A stretch of DNA of 19,033 bases, taken from the NCBI GenBank assembly GCA_002340255.1, contig DDLS01000106.1, forward strand, positions 1 through 19,033. The letters run 5' to 3'. The stretch's first letter is position 1. Each line of letters starts with the position of its first letter. Source of the DNA: Cyanobacteria bacterium UBA2566. GTDB lineage: Bacteria > Cyanobacteriota > Cyanobacteriia > Cyanobacteriales > Desertifilaceae. Shown in pieces: positions 1 to 6,487 of the stretch. A program made the translations under genes and the position numbers. A model generated the notes under the pieces. The model had not been told where the DNA came from and did no database searches. It was given only the letters and a program-made list of their open reading frames with translations.

Positions 1-40
1 GGAATGGGGAATAGGGAATAGAAAAAAACAGATTTTACCT

Positions 41-103
41 ATTACCCATTACCCATTACCCATTACTCATTACTCATTACTCATTACTCATTACTCATTA
101 CCA
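41..103. repeat. Heptamer tandem array (9 units)
   Basis: Nine consecutive 7-bp units: three ATTACCC, five ATTACTC and a last ATTACCA that runs directly into the ATG at 104. This matches the short tandemly repeated repetitive (STRR) heptamers known from filamentous cyanobacteria. Bases 1-21 hold a related degenerate GGGAATA-type pair. The array occupies the place where a ribosome binding site for the next gene would be expected. Confidence 0.9.
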
Positions 104-1444
104 ATGGTACAAACAATCGATTCATTAACCAGCTCTGCAAAAGAGAGTGCCCAAAAACTGGGTATTCAAAAGTTTGATATTTATGGTTCTGCTGTCGAAG
201 AAACCAGCGTGCAAGTCGATAGCGGCGAACCGGATCAGGTGAAAGCATCTCAGCGTTCTAGTATTACCGTCAGGGTATGGAACGAAGAAAATCGCATGGG
301 CATTACCAGCACCACTGAACTCGATTCAGAGGGGCTAGAATTGGCGCTAAAAACGGCCTATGAAGCCAGTTTTTTCGGCATGAAAGAGCATGTGCCTGAT
401 TTTAGTCCGGAAGCGACTTCACCCCTGGAAAGTCCAGTAGATAAAGTGCCTCAAGCATCGGTAGACATCTTGATTGAGAAATTAGTGGATGTAGAGAAAC
501 AATTACTCGACTCCCATGAGGCGATCGCCGGAGTTCCCTATAATGGATTAGCACAACGGGATGTTGAGCGCTTTTATGTCAACAGTGCCGGGGCTGCTCG
601 TCATGAGGGCGGTTCGTATGCCTCCATTTATCTGTACACCAAAACCGAACAGGAAGGCAAAAAACCGCGCAGCGCCGGTTCAGTCAAATTTGGCAAAGGG
701 TTCGAGAAACTAGATATCGAAGGCTGCTTAAAAGAAGCCACCGAAAAAACCATCAGTCACCTGAATTATCAGAAAGTGAAATCGGGGAAATATTTGGTGG
801 TGTTTTCACCCGTGGCATTTCTAAGTCTGTTGGATTCCTTTACCAATATCTTTAATGCCCAAAATATCTTAGATCGTCAAAGTTTATCCAGTCCAGAATC
901 TTTAGGAACACCCATTGCCTCTCCCCTGTTCTCGTTTTCCGATGATGCTTTGCATCCCGAAAATATTGCTAAAACCACGTTTGATGGCGAAGGTACGCCT
1001 ACACGCCGAGTGCCCATTATCACCGATGGCGTGTTAACCAACTTCTTGCACAGTGCAGGAACAGCTAAACGGCTCAATGCTCAACCCACAGGACATGCTA
1101 ATATTGGTGCGAAAGTCACGGTTAGCCCCCACTATTATCATGTTTTTCCGGGACAAAAGAGCGATCGCACCCTGAGCCTAGATTCAGCCGAAAACGTGAT
1201 TTTCATCGATGAACTCAACGCCCTCCATGCCGGAGTTCAATCCTTACAAGGGTCATTTTCCCTTCCCTTTGACGGTTGGCTTGTCAATAAAGGGGAGCAG
1301 ATTTCCATCGATTCTGCCACCGTAGCGGGTGATATTTTAGAAGTGCTAAAATCCATCGTCTATGTGGAACCCGAACCAGAAATTACTCCCGATGGTGTTT
1401 GTCCTCGCATCTGGATTGAAGGATTATCCATCACCGGAGAATAG
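104..1444 (+). CDS. pmbA: PmbA/TldE family metalloprotease subunit
   Basis: A 446-residue protein of the TldD/PmbA family, close to the usual length of about 450. The C-terminal half holds the family signature GTPTRRVPIITDG followed by a TAKRL...PTGHA segment. No HExxxH zinc motif is visible. That motif belongs to the TldD partner, so this is the TldE/PmbA subunit. In the family, TldD and TldE form a cytosolic protease that trims unfolded peptides and peptide precursors. The tldD partner is not in the window; it could lie upstream of base 1, but that cannot be seen. The ATG at 104 immediately follows the heptamer array and has no Shine-Dalgarno sequence. The protein starts normally for the family, so this start is the best choice. 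Confidence 0.92.
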   Translation: MVQTIDSLTSSAKESAQKLGIQKFDIYGSAVEETSVQVDSGEPDQVKASQRSSITVRVWNEENRMGITSTTELDSEGLELALKTAYEASFFGMKEHVPDFSPEATSPLESPVDKVPQASVDILIEKLVDVEKQLLDSHEAIAGVPYNGLAQRDVERFYVNSAGAARHEGGSYASIYLYTKTEQEGKKPRSAGSVKFGKGFEKLDIEGCLKEATEKTISHLNYQKVKSGKYLVVFSPVAFLSLLDSFTNIFNAQNILDRQSLSSPESLGTPIASPLFSFSDDALHPENIAKTTFDGEGTPTRRVPIITDGVLTNFLHSAGTAKRLNAQPTGHANIGAKVTVSPHYYHVFPGQKSDRTLSLDSAENVIFIDELNALHAGVQSLQGSFSLPFDGWLVNKGEQISIDSATVAGDILEVLKSIVYVEPEPEITPDGVCPRIWIEGLSITGE

Positions 1445-1471
1445 GAGAGTTGATGGATAATTAATTGCAGA

Positions 1472-1525
1472 GGCAGGTTCACTCAATATCGCCTAATTCT
1501 CACCAATAACTCTTGTGAACCTGCC
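1472..1525. repeat. 11-bp perfect inverted repeat after pmbA
   Basis: GGCAGGTTCAC at 1472-1482 is exactly complementary to GTGAACCTGCC at 1515-1525, with a 32-nt loop. It lies 28 nt after the pmbA stop. There is no T-run after it, so it is a weak candidate for a terminator. It could also be an mRNA 3' end structure or a small repeat. Confidence 0.5.
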
Positions 1526-1541
1526 CAATTGAAGGGTTATA

Positions 1542-1580
1542 GCGCTAGGCAATAGGCAATAGGCAATTTTTGCCTAGCGC
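1542..1580. repeat. Heptamer triplet enclosed in an inverted repeat
   Basis: Three TAGGCAA units (1546-1566) sit inside a hairpin: GCGCTAGGCAA (1542-1552) pairs with TTGCCTAGCGC (1570-1580), giving 11 perfect base pairs. The third unit can instead form a smaller stem, AGGCAA (1561-1566) with TTGCCT (1570-1575). The two folds are mutually exclusive. It probably acts as a 3' structure of pmbA or is an inert repeat. Confidence 0.6.
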
Positions 1581-1630
1581 CCACCGCCATAAGTCTTTAG
1601 ATCGATTTTATATTCAACCAGGGCAAATCA

Positions 1631-1640
1631 TGCTTATATA
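1631..1640 (+). promoter_or_regulatory. Candidate extended -10 for the DUF1400 pair
   Basis: TGCTTATATA provides a TGn element followed by a TATAT-type -10 about 27 nt before the ATG at 1667. No convincing -35 is seen at the right distance. It is a consensus-based guess. Confidence 0.3.
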
Positions 1641-1666
1641 GAGTCAAATCTGTTGAGGAGAATGCG

Positions 1667-2461
1667 ATGGATAGAGTTAGCATCAATTCCCTAGGTCGTT
1701 TTCGCCAAAGCGCGATCGCCACTCTTTTGGGAACCGCAGCCAGTGCAGCCAGTATCGTCTGTTTCGCTCCCACTGCCCAGGCTGCTGATACGATCATTTT
1801 CAAATATAAATCTGAGCAAATCACCCTTGAAGTTCGTGAACTGAGAGACTTTGCCCGCACCGGCGAGATTCCTTCTGACTTACGGCGCTTCTTAGACGAT
1901 ACAGATCAAGTGCCATCGGAAGTCCAAGATGTCCTCAATTTGTCGATTCGGGTTAATCCTAACTTCCTCCGAGACTTGATCGACACCTCCACAGGGGAAT
2001 TTGTGGTTCTGAAATTAGATGAGGCGATCGCCTCCTCCGCCAGTCGCCAAGACTTAGACGCGGTTAAAAATACTCTCCTAGAAGCGGTAGAAGACGATGG
2101 GGAACTCTCCATTATTGGCTTACTCGAACGTTATCCCATCGAAACAATTACCGTAGATCTTACCAATTTAGAGCCGGTTTATTTACAAGCCAAAGCTCTG
2201 GTCGAGCGCATTATTCCTGCTTTAGAAGTGGCCAAACGCTTCCTTCAGGATATCGTCTGTGAATGCGAAGAAACCAGTAATCTGCCCACAACTGAAGGAA
2301 TTTCTGCTTCTGCATCCTCCAGCAATAGCTGCAAACCCAGCACCTATACAGCAGAAGTTACAGAAGAAGGTATCGTCATTAAAGATATTGCCGATGACTC
2401 CATTGTGTTAGAGTCAGTCAGCTTTACAAACCTTTCTCGTCTCAGCGCCAGCGTTGAGTAA
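1667..2461 (+). CDS. Secreted DUF1400 protein (first paralog)
   Basis: A 264-residue exported protein. Residues 1-39 form a signal peptide ending at AQA before Ala40. The mature N-terminus (TIIFKYKSEQITLEVREL) has the pattern of DUF1400 (PF07176), a cyanobacterial domain often attached to alpha/beta hydrolases. No hydrolase domain or GxSxG nucleophile motif follows, so this is a stand-alone DUF1400 protein with no known activity. The DUF1400 part ends with CECEE near residue 205. A serine- and cysteine-containing tail of roughly 50 residues follows, which the second paralog lacks. GAGGAG at 1655-1660 lies 6 nt before the ATG and supports the start. A 25-nt gap to the next paralog suggests co-transcription. 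Confidence 0.8.
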   Translation: MDRVSINSLGRFRQSAIATLLGTAASAASIVCFAPTAQAADTIIFKYKSEQITLEVRELRDFARTGEIPSDLRRFLDDTDQVPSEVQDVLNLSIRVNPNFLRDLIDTSTGEFVVLKLDEAIASSASRQDLDAVKNTLLEAVEDDGELSIIGLLERYPIETITVDLTNLEPVYLQAKALVERIIPALEVAKRFLQDIVCECEETSNLPTTEGISASASSSNSCKPSTYTAEVTEEGIVIKDIADDSIVLESVSFTNLSRLSASVE

Positions 2462-2486
2462 TCTGGTTGATTAGTTTTGAGACTCA

Positions 2487-3125
2487 ATGCTTATGTCTAC
2501 AGTTATACAGTCCATTCAACAACAGGTTTCTCAGTGGATGGTTCGCGCCTGTCCCCTTGTGTGTGCAGGTGTGGCGAGTCTGTGTTTAGGAAATTCAGCA
2601 GCTCTCGGTGCTGAACGGGTCGTGTTAAAGTATGGCCCCGTTTCTCGATCCGTTCCTGTTGAAGATCTAGTTGAGTTTGTGGAAACGGGAGAGGAATCCC
2701 CGATTATCCGATTTATTCTGGATGTGTCCAATGCCGATCCAGAGCAGATACGCGAGTTATTAACCTATAACATAGGGGTTAATGTATTATTCGTGGATCG
2801 GGTATTTTACTCCTTACCCGGAGAGTATGTACTCTTTGAATTAGGCTTCTTATTTAGTACCCGGTCGGGAAAAGCCAATATTCAAGCCTTGCGCTCTGCA
2901 ATTACCCTATCTGCCAGTGATGATGGCCAGATTTCTCTGTTAGAGTTCTTGCAGAACTATCCCACGGAAGGCCTCTATGTGGATGGACAGCGAGTGCAAC
3001 GAGTGGCGAATGATGCGATCGCCTTTGTGGAGCGCATTGGAGTAAGGTTAGAGTTACCGATCGCCATTGTCAAGGATTTTCTCAGTAGCATTGTCTGCGA
3101 CTGCGAAGAATTCGAGAGTCCCTGA
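2487..3125 (+). CDS. Secreted DUF1400 protein (second paralog)
   Basis: A 212-residue protein similar in layout to the preceding gene, so probably a tandem duplicate that has diverged. The signal peptide ends about residue 42, before ERVVLKYGP, which begins the DUF1400 domain. The two proteins share a leading strand, a helix with a VETGE/ARTGE segment, a DGQISLLEFLQNYP-type segment, and a closing IVCDCEE. No hydrolase domain follows. Translation could also begin at ATG 2493 (MSTVIQ); the upstream sequence has no strong ribosome binding site to decide. Function unknown. An extracytoplasmic location is inferred from the signal peptide. Confidence 0.78.
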   Translation: MLMSTVIQSIQQQVSQWMVRACPLVCAGVASLCLGNSAALGAERVVLKYGPVSRSVPVEDLVEFVETGEESPIIRFILDVSNADPEQIRELLTYNIGVNVLFVDRVFYSLPGEYVLFELGFLFSTRSGKANIQALRSAITLSASDDGQISLLEFLQNYPTEGLYVDGQRVQRVANDAIAFVERIGVRLELPIAIVKDFLSSIVCDCEEFESP

Positions 3126-3157
3126 ACCATCATTATTCATGATTTAGGCTGTGGGAT

Positions 3158-3196
3158 GAAACACTCGGTTTCTTAAAACAGAAGCCGGGTTTCTGG
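3158..3196. repeat. Small hairpin pair after the DUF1400 genes
   Basis: GAAAC (3158-3162) pairs with GTTTC (3168-3172). Next to it, AGAAGCC and GGTTTCT within the AGAAGCCGGGTTTCT stretch are nearly complementary. Sequences like this AGAAACCCGG-type element are dispersed in several cyanobacterial genomes. It could double as a 3' structure for the DUF1400 operon. No T-run is present. Confidence 0.3.
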
Positions 3197-3223
3197 TAGA
3201 TTAATTGAGTAATAGAGTCATCC

Positions 3224-3276
3224 TGTATCCCTATTCCCTATTCCATTCCCTATTCTCTGACTTCTGCAATAAGTCT
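3224..3276. repeat. Composite repeat: CTATTCC heptamers plus palindrome
   Basis: A degenerate CTATTCC heptamer array (about 3224-3256) is followed by GACTTCTGCAATAAGTC at 3259-3275. This is a one-base variant of the palindrome seen at 3879-3895 and 11811-11827. The palindrome's last base is the first plus-strand base of the TAG stop of the minus-strand gene at 3275-3643. Confidence 0.7.
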
Positions 3277-3643
3277 AATTTTGTGCTTCAAAATCATCTT
3301 CTCGCAATTTTGCTGTTCCATCAGCTTGTAAGACCCAAAGTTCCTTATGAATAACACCACTAGCTTTATTCATTTTCCATTGGGAAGTTAATATTGCACT
3401 GGTTTCATCAACGATGTCGATTTTGGGTTCGATATATTCCACCTCAGAAAACCCATCTTCAATGAGCTTTTGCCAAAATTGTTGGATTTCTTCGCGACCT
3501 GTAAATGTACCAAATGGTCTGGCATACATCACTGCTGTTTCCTCATATTCATTAGCACAGCCTGCTGCCTTCCCTGAATTAAACGATGATTGCCACCGTT
3601 TGCTGGCTTCATTGACTATTTTAAGTAGATTTTCTTCCTCCAT
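3275..3643 (-). CDS. SnoaL-like / DUF4440 family protein
   Basis: A 122-residue cytosolic protein with no signal peptide. Its layout is that of the NTF2-like/SnoaL superfamily: an N-terminal helix with a tryptophan (KRWQSSFNSG), a Y...AVMYARPFG segment, then FTGREEIQQFWQKLIEDGF. Strands follow, ending in HKELWVLQADGTAKLREDDF. Family members bind small hydrophobic ligands or act as isomerases or hydrolases. Nothing here identifies a substrate, so only the fold is proposed. It is a single gene facing the DUF1400 pair. Its TAG stop overlaps a palindromic repeat that could act as a 3' stem-loop for the transcript. The start is ATGGAGGAAGAA; the ribosome binding site is weak. Confidence 0.75.
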   Translation of the reverse strand: MEEENLLKIVNEASKRWQSSFNSGKAAGCANEYEETAVMYARPFGTFTGREEIQQFWQKLIEDGFSEVEYIEPKIDIVDETSAILTSQWKMNKASGVIHKELWVLQADGTAKLREDDFEAQN

Positions 3644-3959
3644 ATCCTATTCCCTCACTTTTAGTTAATTTGCTACCATATAACGGTCAGTTCAATTTTG
3701 TATGACTGATTCAGTCTCTTAGTTATCACAGATTTTATTTCCTGTCAAGAATTTTCAGAATCCCTAATCAGGGATACCGAGGTATTGTGTTACTAGACCT
3801 CTGGCATAGGTCAGCAGAAAATGAATAGTAATGCAGTAATCATATATTCTTATAATTATTGCCTTGTGCCTTGTGCCTGACTTCTGCAAGAAGTCTCATG
3901 ACTCCCCTTGACAAGTAAGTTACAGTGTTAACTTGTTCCCCTTAAATGACTCATTACCT
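3644..3959. other. Intergenic region between the SnoaL-like and glycosyltransferase genes
   Basis: Divergent spacer of about 316 bp. It holds a short inverted repeat (GACCT 3796-3800 / AGGTC 3808-3812) and the composite repeat described separately at 3861-3895. I see no further reading frame with coding character. Confidence 0.5.
3861..3895. repeat. Composite repeat: GCCTTGT heptamers plus palindrome
   Basis: Two and a half GCCTTGT units (3861-3878) are followed at once by GACTTCTGCAAGAAGTC (3879-3895). The latter is a perfect 7-bp inverted repeat around GCA. It has the same order and orientation as the copies at 3224-3276 and 11797-11827, although the heptamer unit differs. Confidence 0.75.
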
Positions 3960-5150
3960 ATGACATTAAGCTTGTGCATTATTGTTAAAAATGAAGAGCA
4001 GAATCTTCCCGCTTGTCTGAAAAGTGTAAAAGATGTGGTCGATCAAATGGTGGTGTTGGATACCGGCTCAATCGATCGCACCGTGGACATCGCCAAGCAA
4101 TGGGGGGCACAGGTTGAATACTTTGAATGGTGCAATGATTTTGCGATCGCCCGTAATGAGTCCCTCAAATATGCACAGGGAGACTGGATTTTAGTCTTAG
4201 ATGCCGACGAACACTTGAATCCTAGCGCAATTAACCCCCTAAAACAGGCCATAACCTCTGAAGAGCATTTAGTCATTAACCTCATTCGTCATGAAATTGG
4301 AGCGACTCAATCTCCCTATTCTCTGGTTTCTCGTCTGTTTCGCAATCATCCCCAAGTGCAATTTACCCGCCCCTATCATGCGATTGTGGATGATTCCGTC
4401 GAAGCACTATTAAAAACAGAACCCCATTGGAAAATTGGAAATTTACCCACGATCGCGATCGATCATTATGGCTATCAACCGAGTATTATTGCCGCTCAAA
4501 ACAAGGCAGAGCGGGCAAAACTCGCCATGGAAGCCTATTTAAGCGAACACCCGCGAGACCCCTACACTTGCAGCAAATTAGGCGCACTCTACAGCCAAAT
4601 GGGAGAGGTAAAACGGGGAATTGAAGTATTGAAAAGTGCCCTTTCTCAGGAAACCACCCATTTAGTCCGCTTTGAACTCTATTATCATTTGGCACTAGCC
4701 TACACTCGCCTGGAAAATAGTCCCAAAGCCATCAAATATTATCAACAGGCGATCGCCCTAGATATTTTTCCCCCCTTAAAACTGGGTGCTTATAATAACT
4801 TGGGAAACTTGCTCCAGGCTCAAGGAAACCTGGGGAATGCCCTATTAATGTACCAGAAAACCGTAGAAATCGATCCCACGTTTGCGAAGGGTTACTTTAA
4901 CCGAGGGATGGCATTTAAGACTTTAGGAAAACTCGACAGTGCGATCGCTGCCTATCGCAAAGCTATACAGTATAATAGCCAATATGCCCAAGCCTATCAG
5001 AACCTGGGAGTTGCCTATCTCAAAGGTGGAAACGTTCCTGAAAGCTTAAAAGCATTTAAAGAAGCGATCGCTCTTTACAAAGGCATCAATCCGAAAGAGG
5101 GGGAGAGACTTCAACAAGAACTCGCCACCATGGGATTTACAGACCTGTAA
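3960..5150 (+). CDS. GT2 family glycosyltransferase with TPR repeats
   Basis: A 396-residue protein counted from ATG 3960. The open frame extends to a TTG at 3933, but MTLSLCIIVKNEE is the typical beginning of this family, so ATG 3960 is preferred. Residues 1-190 form a GT-A fold of family 2: an IIVKNEEQNLPACLKS opening, VVLDTGSIDRT, and the metal-binding D-x-D in LDADEHL (Asp81/Asp83). Residues 200-385 hold about five tetratricopeptide repeats, for example GAYNNLGNLLQAQGN and AYQNLGVAYLKGGN. Such GT2-TPR proteins transfer sugars to glycans, lipids or peptides. The acceptor cannot be told here. No sugar biosynthesis cluster surrounds it. No Shine-Dalgarno sequence is visible. Confidence 0.85.
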   Translation: MTLSLCIIVKNEEQNLPACLKSVKDVVDQMVVLDTGSIDRTVDIAKQWGAQVEYFEWCNDFAIARNESLKYAQGDWILVLDADEHLNPSAINPLKQAITSEEHLVINLIRHEIGATQSPYSLVSRLFRNHPQVQFTRPYHAIVDDSVEALLKTEPHWKIGNLPTIAIDHYGYQPSIIAAQNKAERAKLAMEAYLSEHPRDPYTCSKLGALYSQMGEVKRGIEVLKSALSQETTHLVRFELYYHLALAYTRLENSPKAIKYYQQAIALDIFPPLKLGAYNNLGNLLQAQGNLGNALLMYQKTVEIDPTFAKGYFNRGMAFKTLGKLDSAIAAYRKAIQYNSQYAQAYQNLGVAYLKGGNVPESLKAFKEAIALYKGINPKEGERLQQELATMGFTDL

Positions 5151-5158
5151 TCGTGCAA

Positions 5159-5193
5159 TCCGAAGCATCGGAAATCACTCGGAATCCTTTTTT
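5159..5193 (+). terminator. Possible intrinsic terminator after the glycosyltransferase gene
   Basis: TCCGA (5159-5163) can pair with TCGGA at 5168-5172 or at 5179-5183, and T6 follows at 5188-5193. The stem is only 5 bp, so the call rests mainly on the T-run and the position 8 nt after the stop codon. Confidence 0.4.
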
Positions 5194-5258
5194 GCGCGCA
5201 ATTCTTAATCAGAAGTCATCAAAAATACCTATTCTGGCCATGAGTTGCCCTCACGAAC

Positions 5259-6473
5259 ATGTTAGAATTAAAGCCTAATTTGGAGATCAATCGCCGTCAG
5301 TTTCTGATATTAACCCGTTTGTTTTCGACATCAATCGGTATATCAATCGCCGTATCGAGTTGCGATCGCCTATTGAATCCCCGAGCCTCCCAACCATCAG
5401 ACAATCATCTGGTTAACATTGGTTACATTCCCATTACGGACGCGGCTCCATTACTAGCTGCCTACGACAAAGGCTTTTATCGTTCTGAAGGTCTGGAAGT
5501 CTCCCCTCCCCAAAAGTATCATTCTTGGGATACTCTCTCTCACGCCTTTATCAACGGCGACGTGAACGTTATTCACTTATTAATGCCCACAACAGTATGG
5601 ATACGCTATGGTCTCAACATTCCCGGAAAAGTTGTTGCTTGGAACCATACAAATGGTTCGGCGATTACCGTCTTGCCCAACATCGATCGCCCCAGCCAGT
5701 TAGGGGGGCAAACCATTGCCATTCCCTCTTGGTATTCTATCCACAATATTGTCCTGCAACTTCTCTTGCGTCAATATGGTTTAGAGCCTATAGTGAAACC
5801 GACTCATGTAAACTTGAAACCTAATCAGGTACAGTTGGCAGTCTTCCCTCCTCCAGATATGCTTTTAGCTCTCTCTAAGGGGGATATTTCTGGGTATATT
5901 GTGGCAGAACCGTACAACGTGGCGGCGGAGACAACAGGAACTGGCAAAGTGTTACGCCTTACCGGAGATATTTGGAAAGATCATGCCTGCTGTGTAGTCT
6001 TTATGCATGAAGATGACATTCGAGATCGCCCTGAATGGACACAAAAAGTGGTTAATGCTATTGTGAAATCACAACAATGGTCTCGGTCAAATCGTTTAGA
6101 ATTGGCACATCTTCTTTCTCTCGATGGAAGTAAATATATGCCCTATCCTGTATCCGTTCTAGAACGAGTCTTGAGCTCCTACGATAGCGATTACTACACT
6201 CGCACAGGAGCGATGATTCATCCGGAGTGGCGATCGCAGCGGATTGATTTTCAACCTTACCCCTTTCCATCGTATACGCGATCGTTGCTCGAGCAGCTTA
6301 AACAAATATTGATTCAAGATAACATTTCTTTTCTAGAACAATTGTCTGCTGATTTCGTTGTCGAAGATCTAGTCGATGATTCTTTCGTTAAGCAAGCCTT
6401 AAGGAAAGTAGGCGGCCCGCAAGTCTTTGGTCTATCTTTAGATTTATCTCGTACTGAAGAAGTCCATATTTAA
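5259..6473 (+). CDS. NrtA/CmpA-like ABC substrate-binding lipoprotein
   Basis: A 404-residue periplasmic binding protein. The N-terminus carries a twin-arginine-like NRRQFLILTR stretch, a hydrophobic segment and a lipobox ending in VSSC at about Cys35, so it is probably a lipoprotein. The mature start, VNIGYIPITDAAPLLAAYDKG, plus FYRSEGLEV and NGSAITV, place it with the nitrate/bicarbonate/sulfonate-type binding proteins (NMT1/SsuA/NrtA/CmpA superfamily). No permease or ATPase gene lies in the window. Instead a membrane histidine kinase begins 14 nt after its stop codon. I infer that it delivers a small ligand, possibly an anion, to that kinase and not to a transporter. The ligand cannot be assigned from sequence alone. 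Confidence 0.82.
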   Translation: MLELKPNLEINRRQFLILTRLFSTSIGISIAVSSCDRLLNPRASQPSDNHLVNIGYIPITDAAPLLAAYDKGFYRSEGLEVSPPQKYHSWDTLSHAFINGDVNVIHLLMPTTVWIRYGLNIPGKVVAWNHTNGSAITVLPNIDRPSQLGGQTIAIPSWYSIHNIVLQLLLRQYGLEPIVKPTHVNLKPNQVQLAVFPPPDMLLALSKGDISGYIVAEPYNVAAETTGTGKVLRLTGDIWKDHACCVVFMHEDDIRDRPEWTQKVVNAIVKSQQWSRSNRLELAHLLSLDGSKYMPYPVSVLERVLSSYDSDYYTRTGAMIHPEWRSQRIDFQPYPFPSYTRSLLEQLKQILIQDNISFLEQLSADFVVEDLVDDSFVKQALRKVGGPQVFGLSLDLSRTEEVHI

Positions 6474-6487
6474 TATAGCAACCCATA

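Noticed and set aside
41..103. Heptamer array as a CRISPR
   Set aside because: The units are 7 bp and directly adjacent, with no spacers.
3908..3932. TTGACA at 3908-3913 as a -35 box for the glycosyltransferase gene
   Set aside because: No -10 hexamer is found at 16-18 bp; the nearest weak match is at 13 bp.
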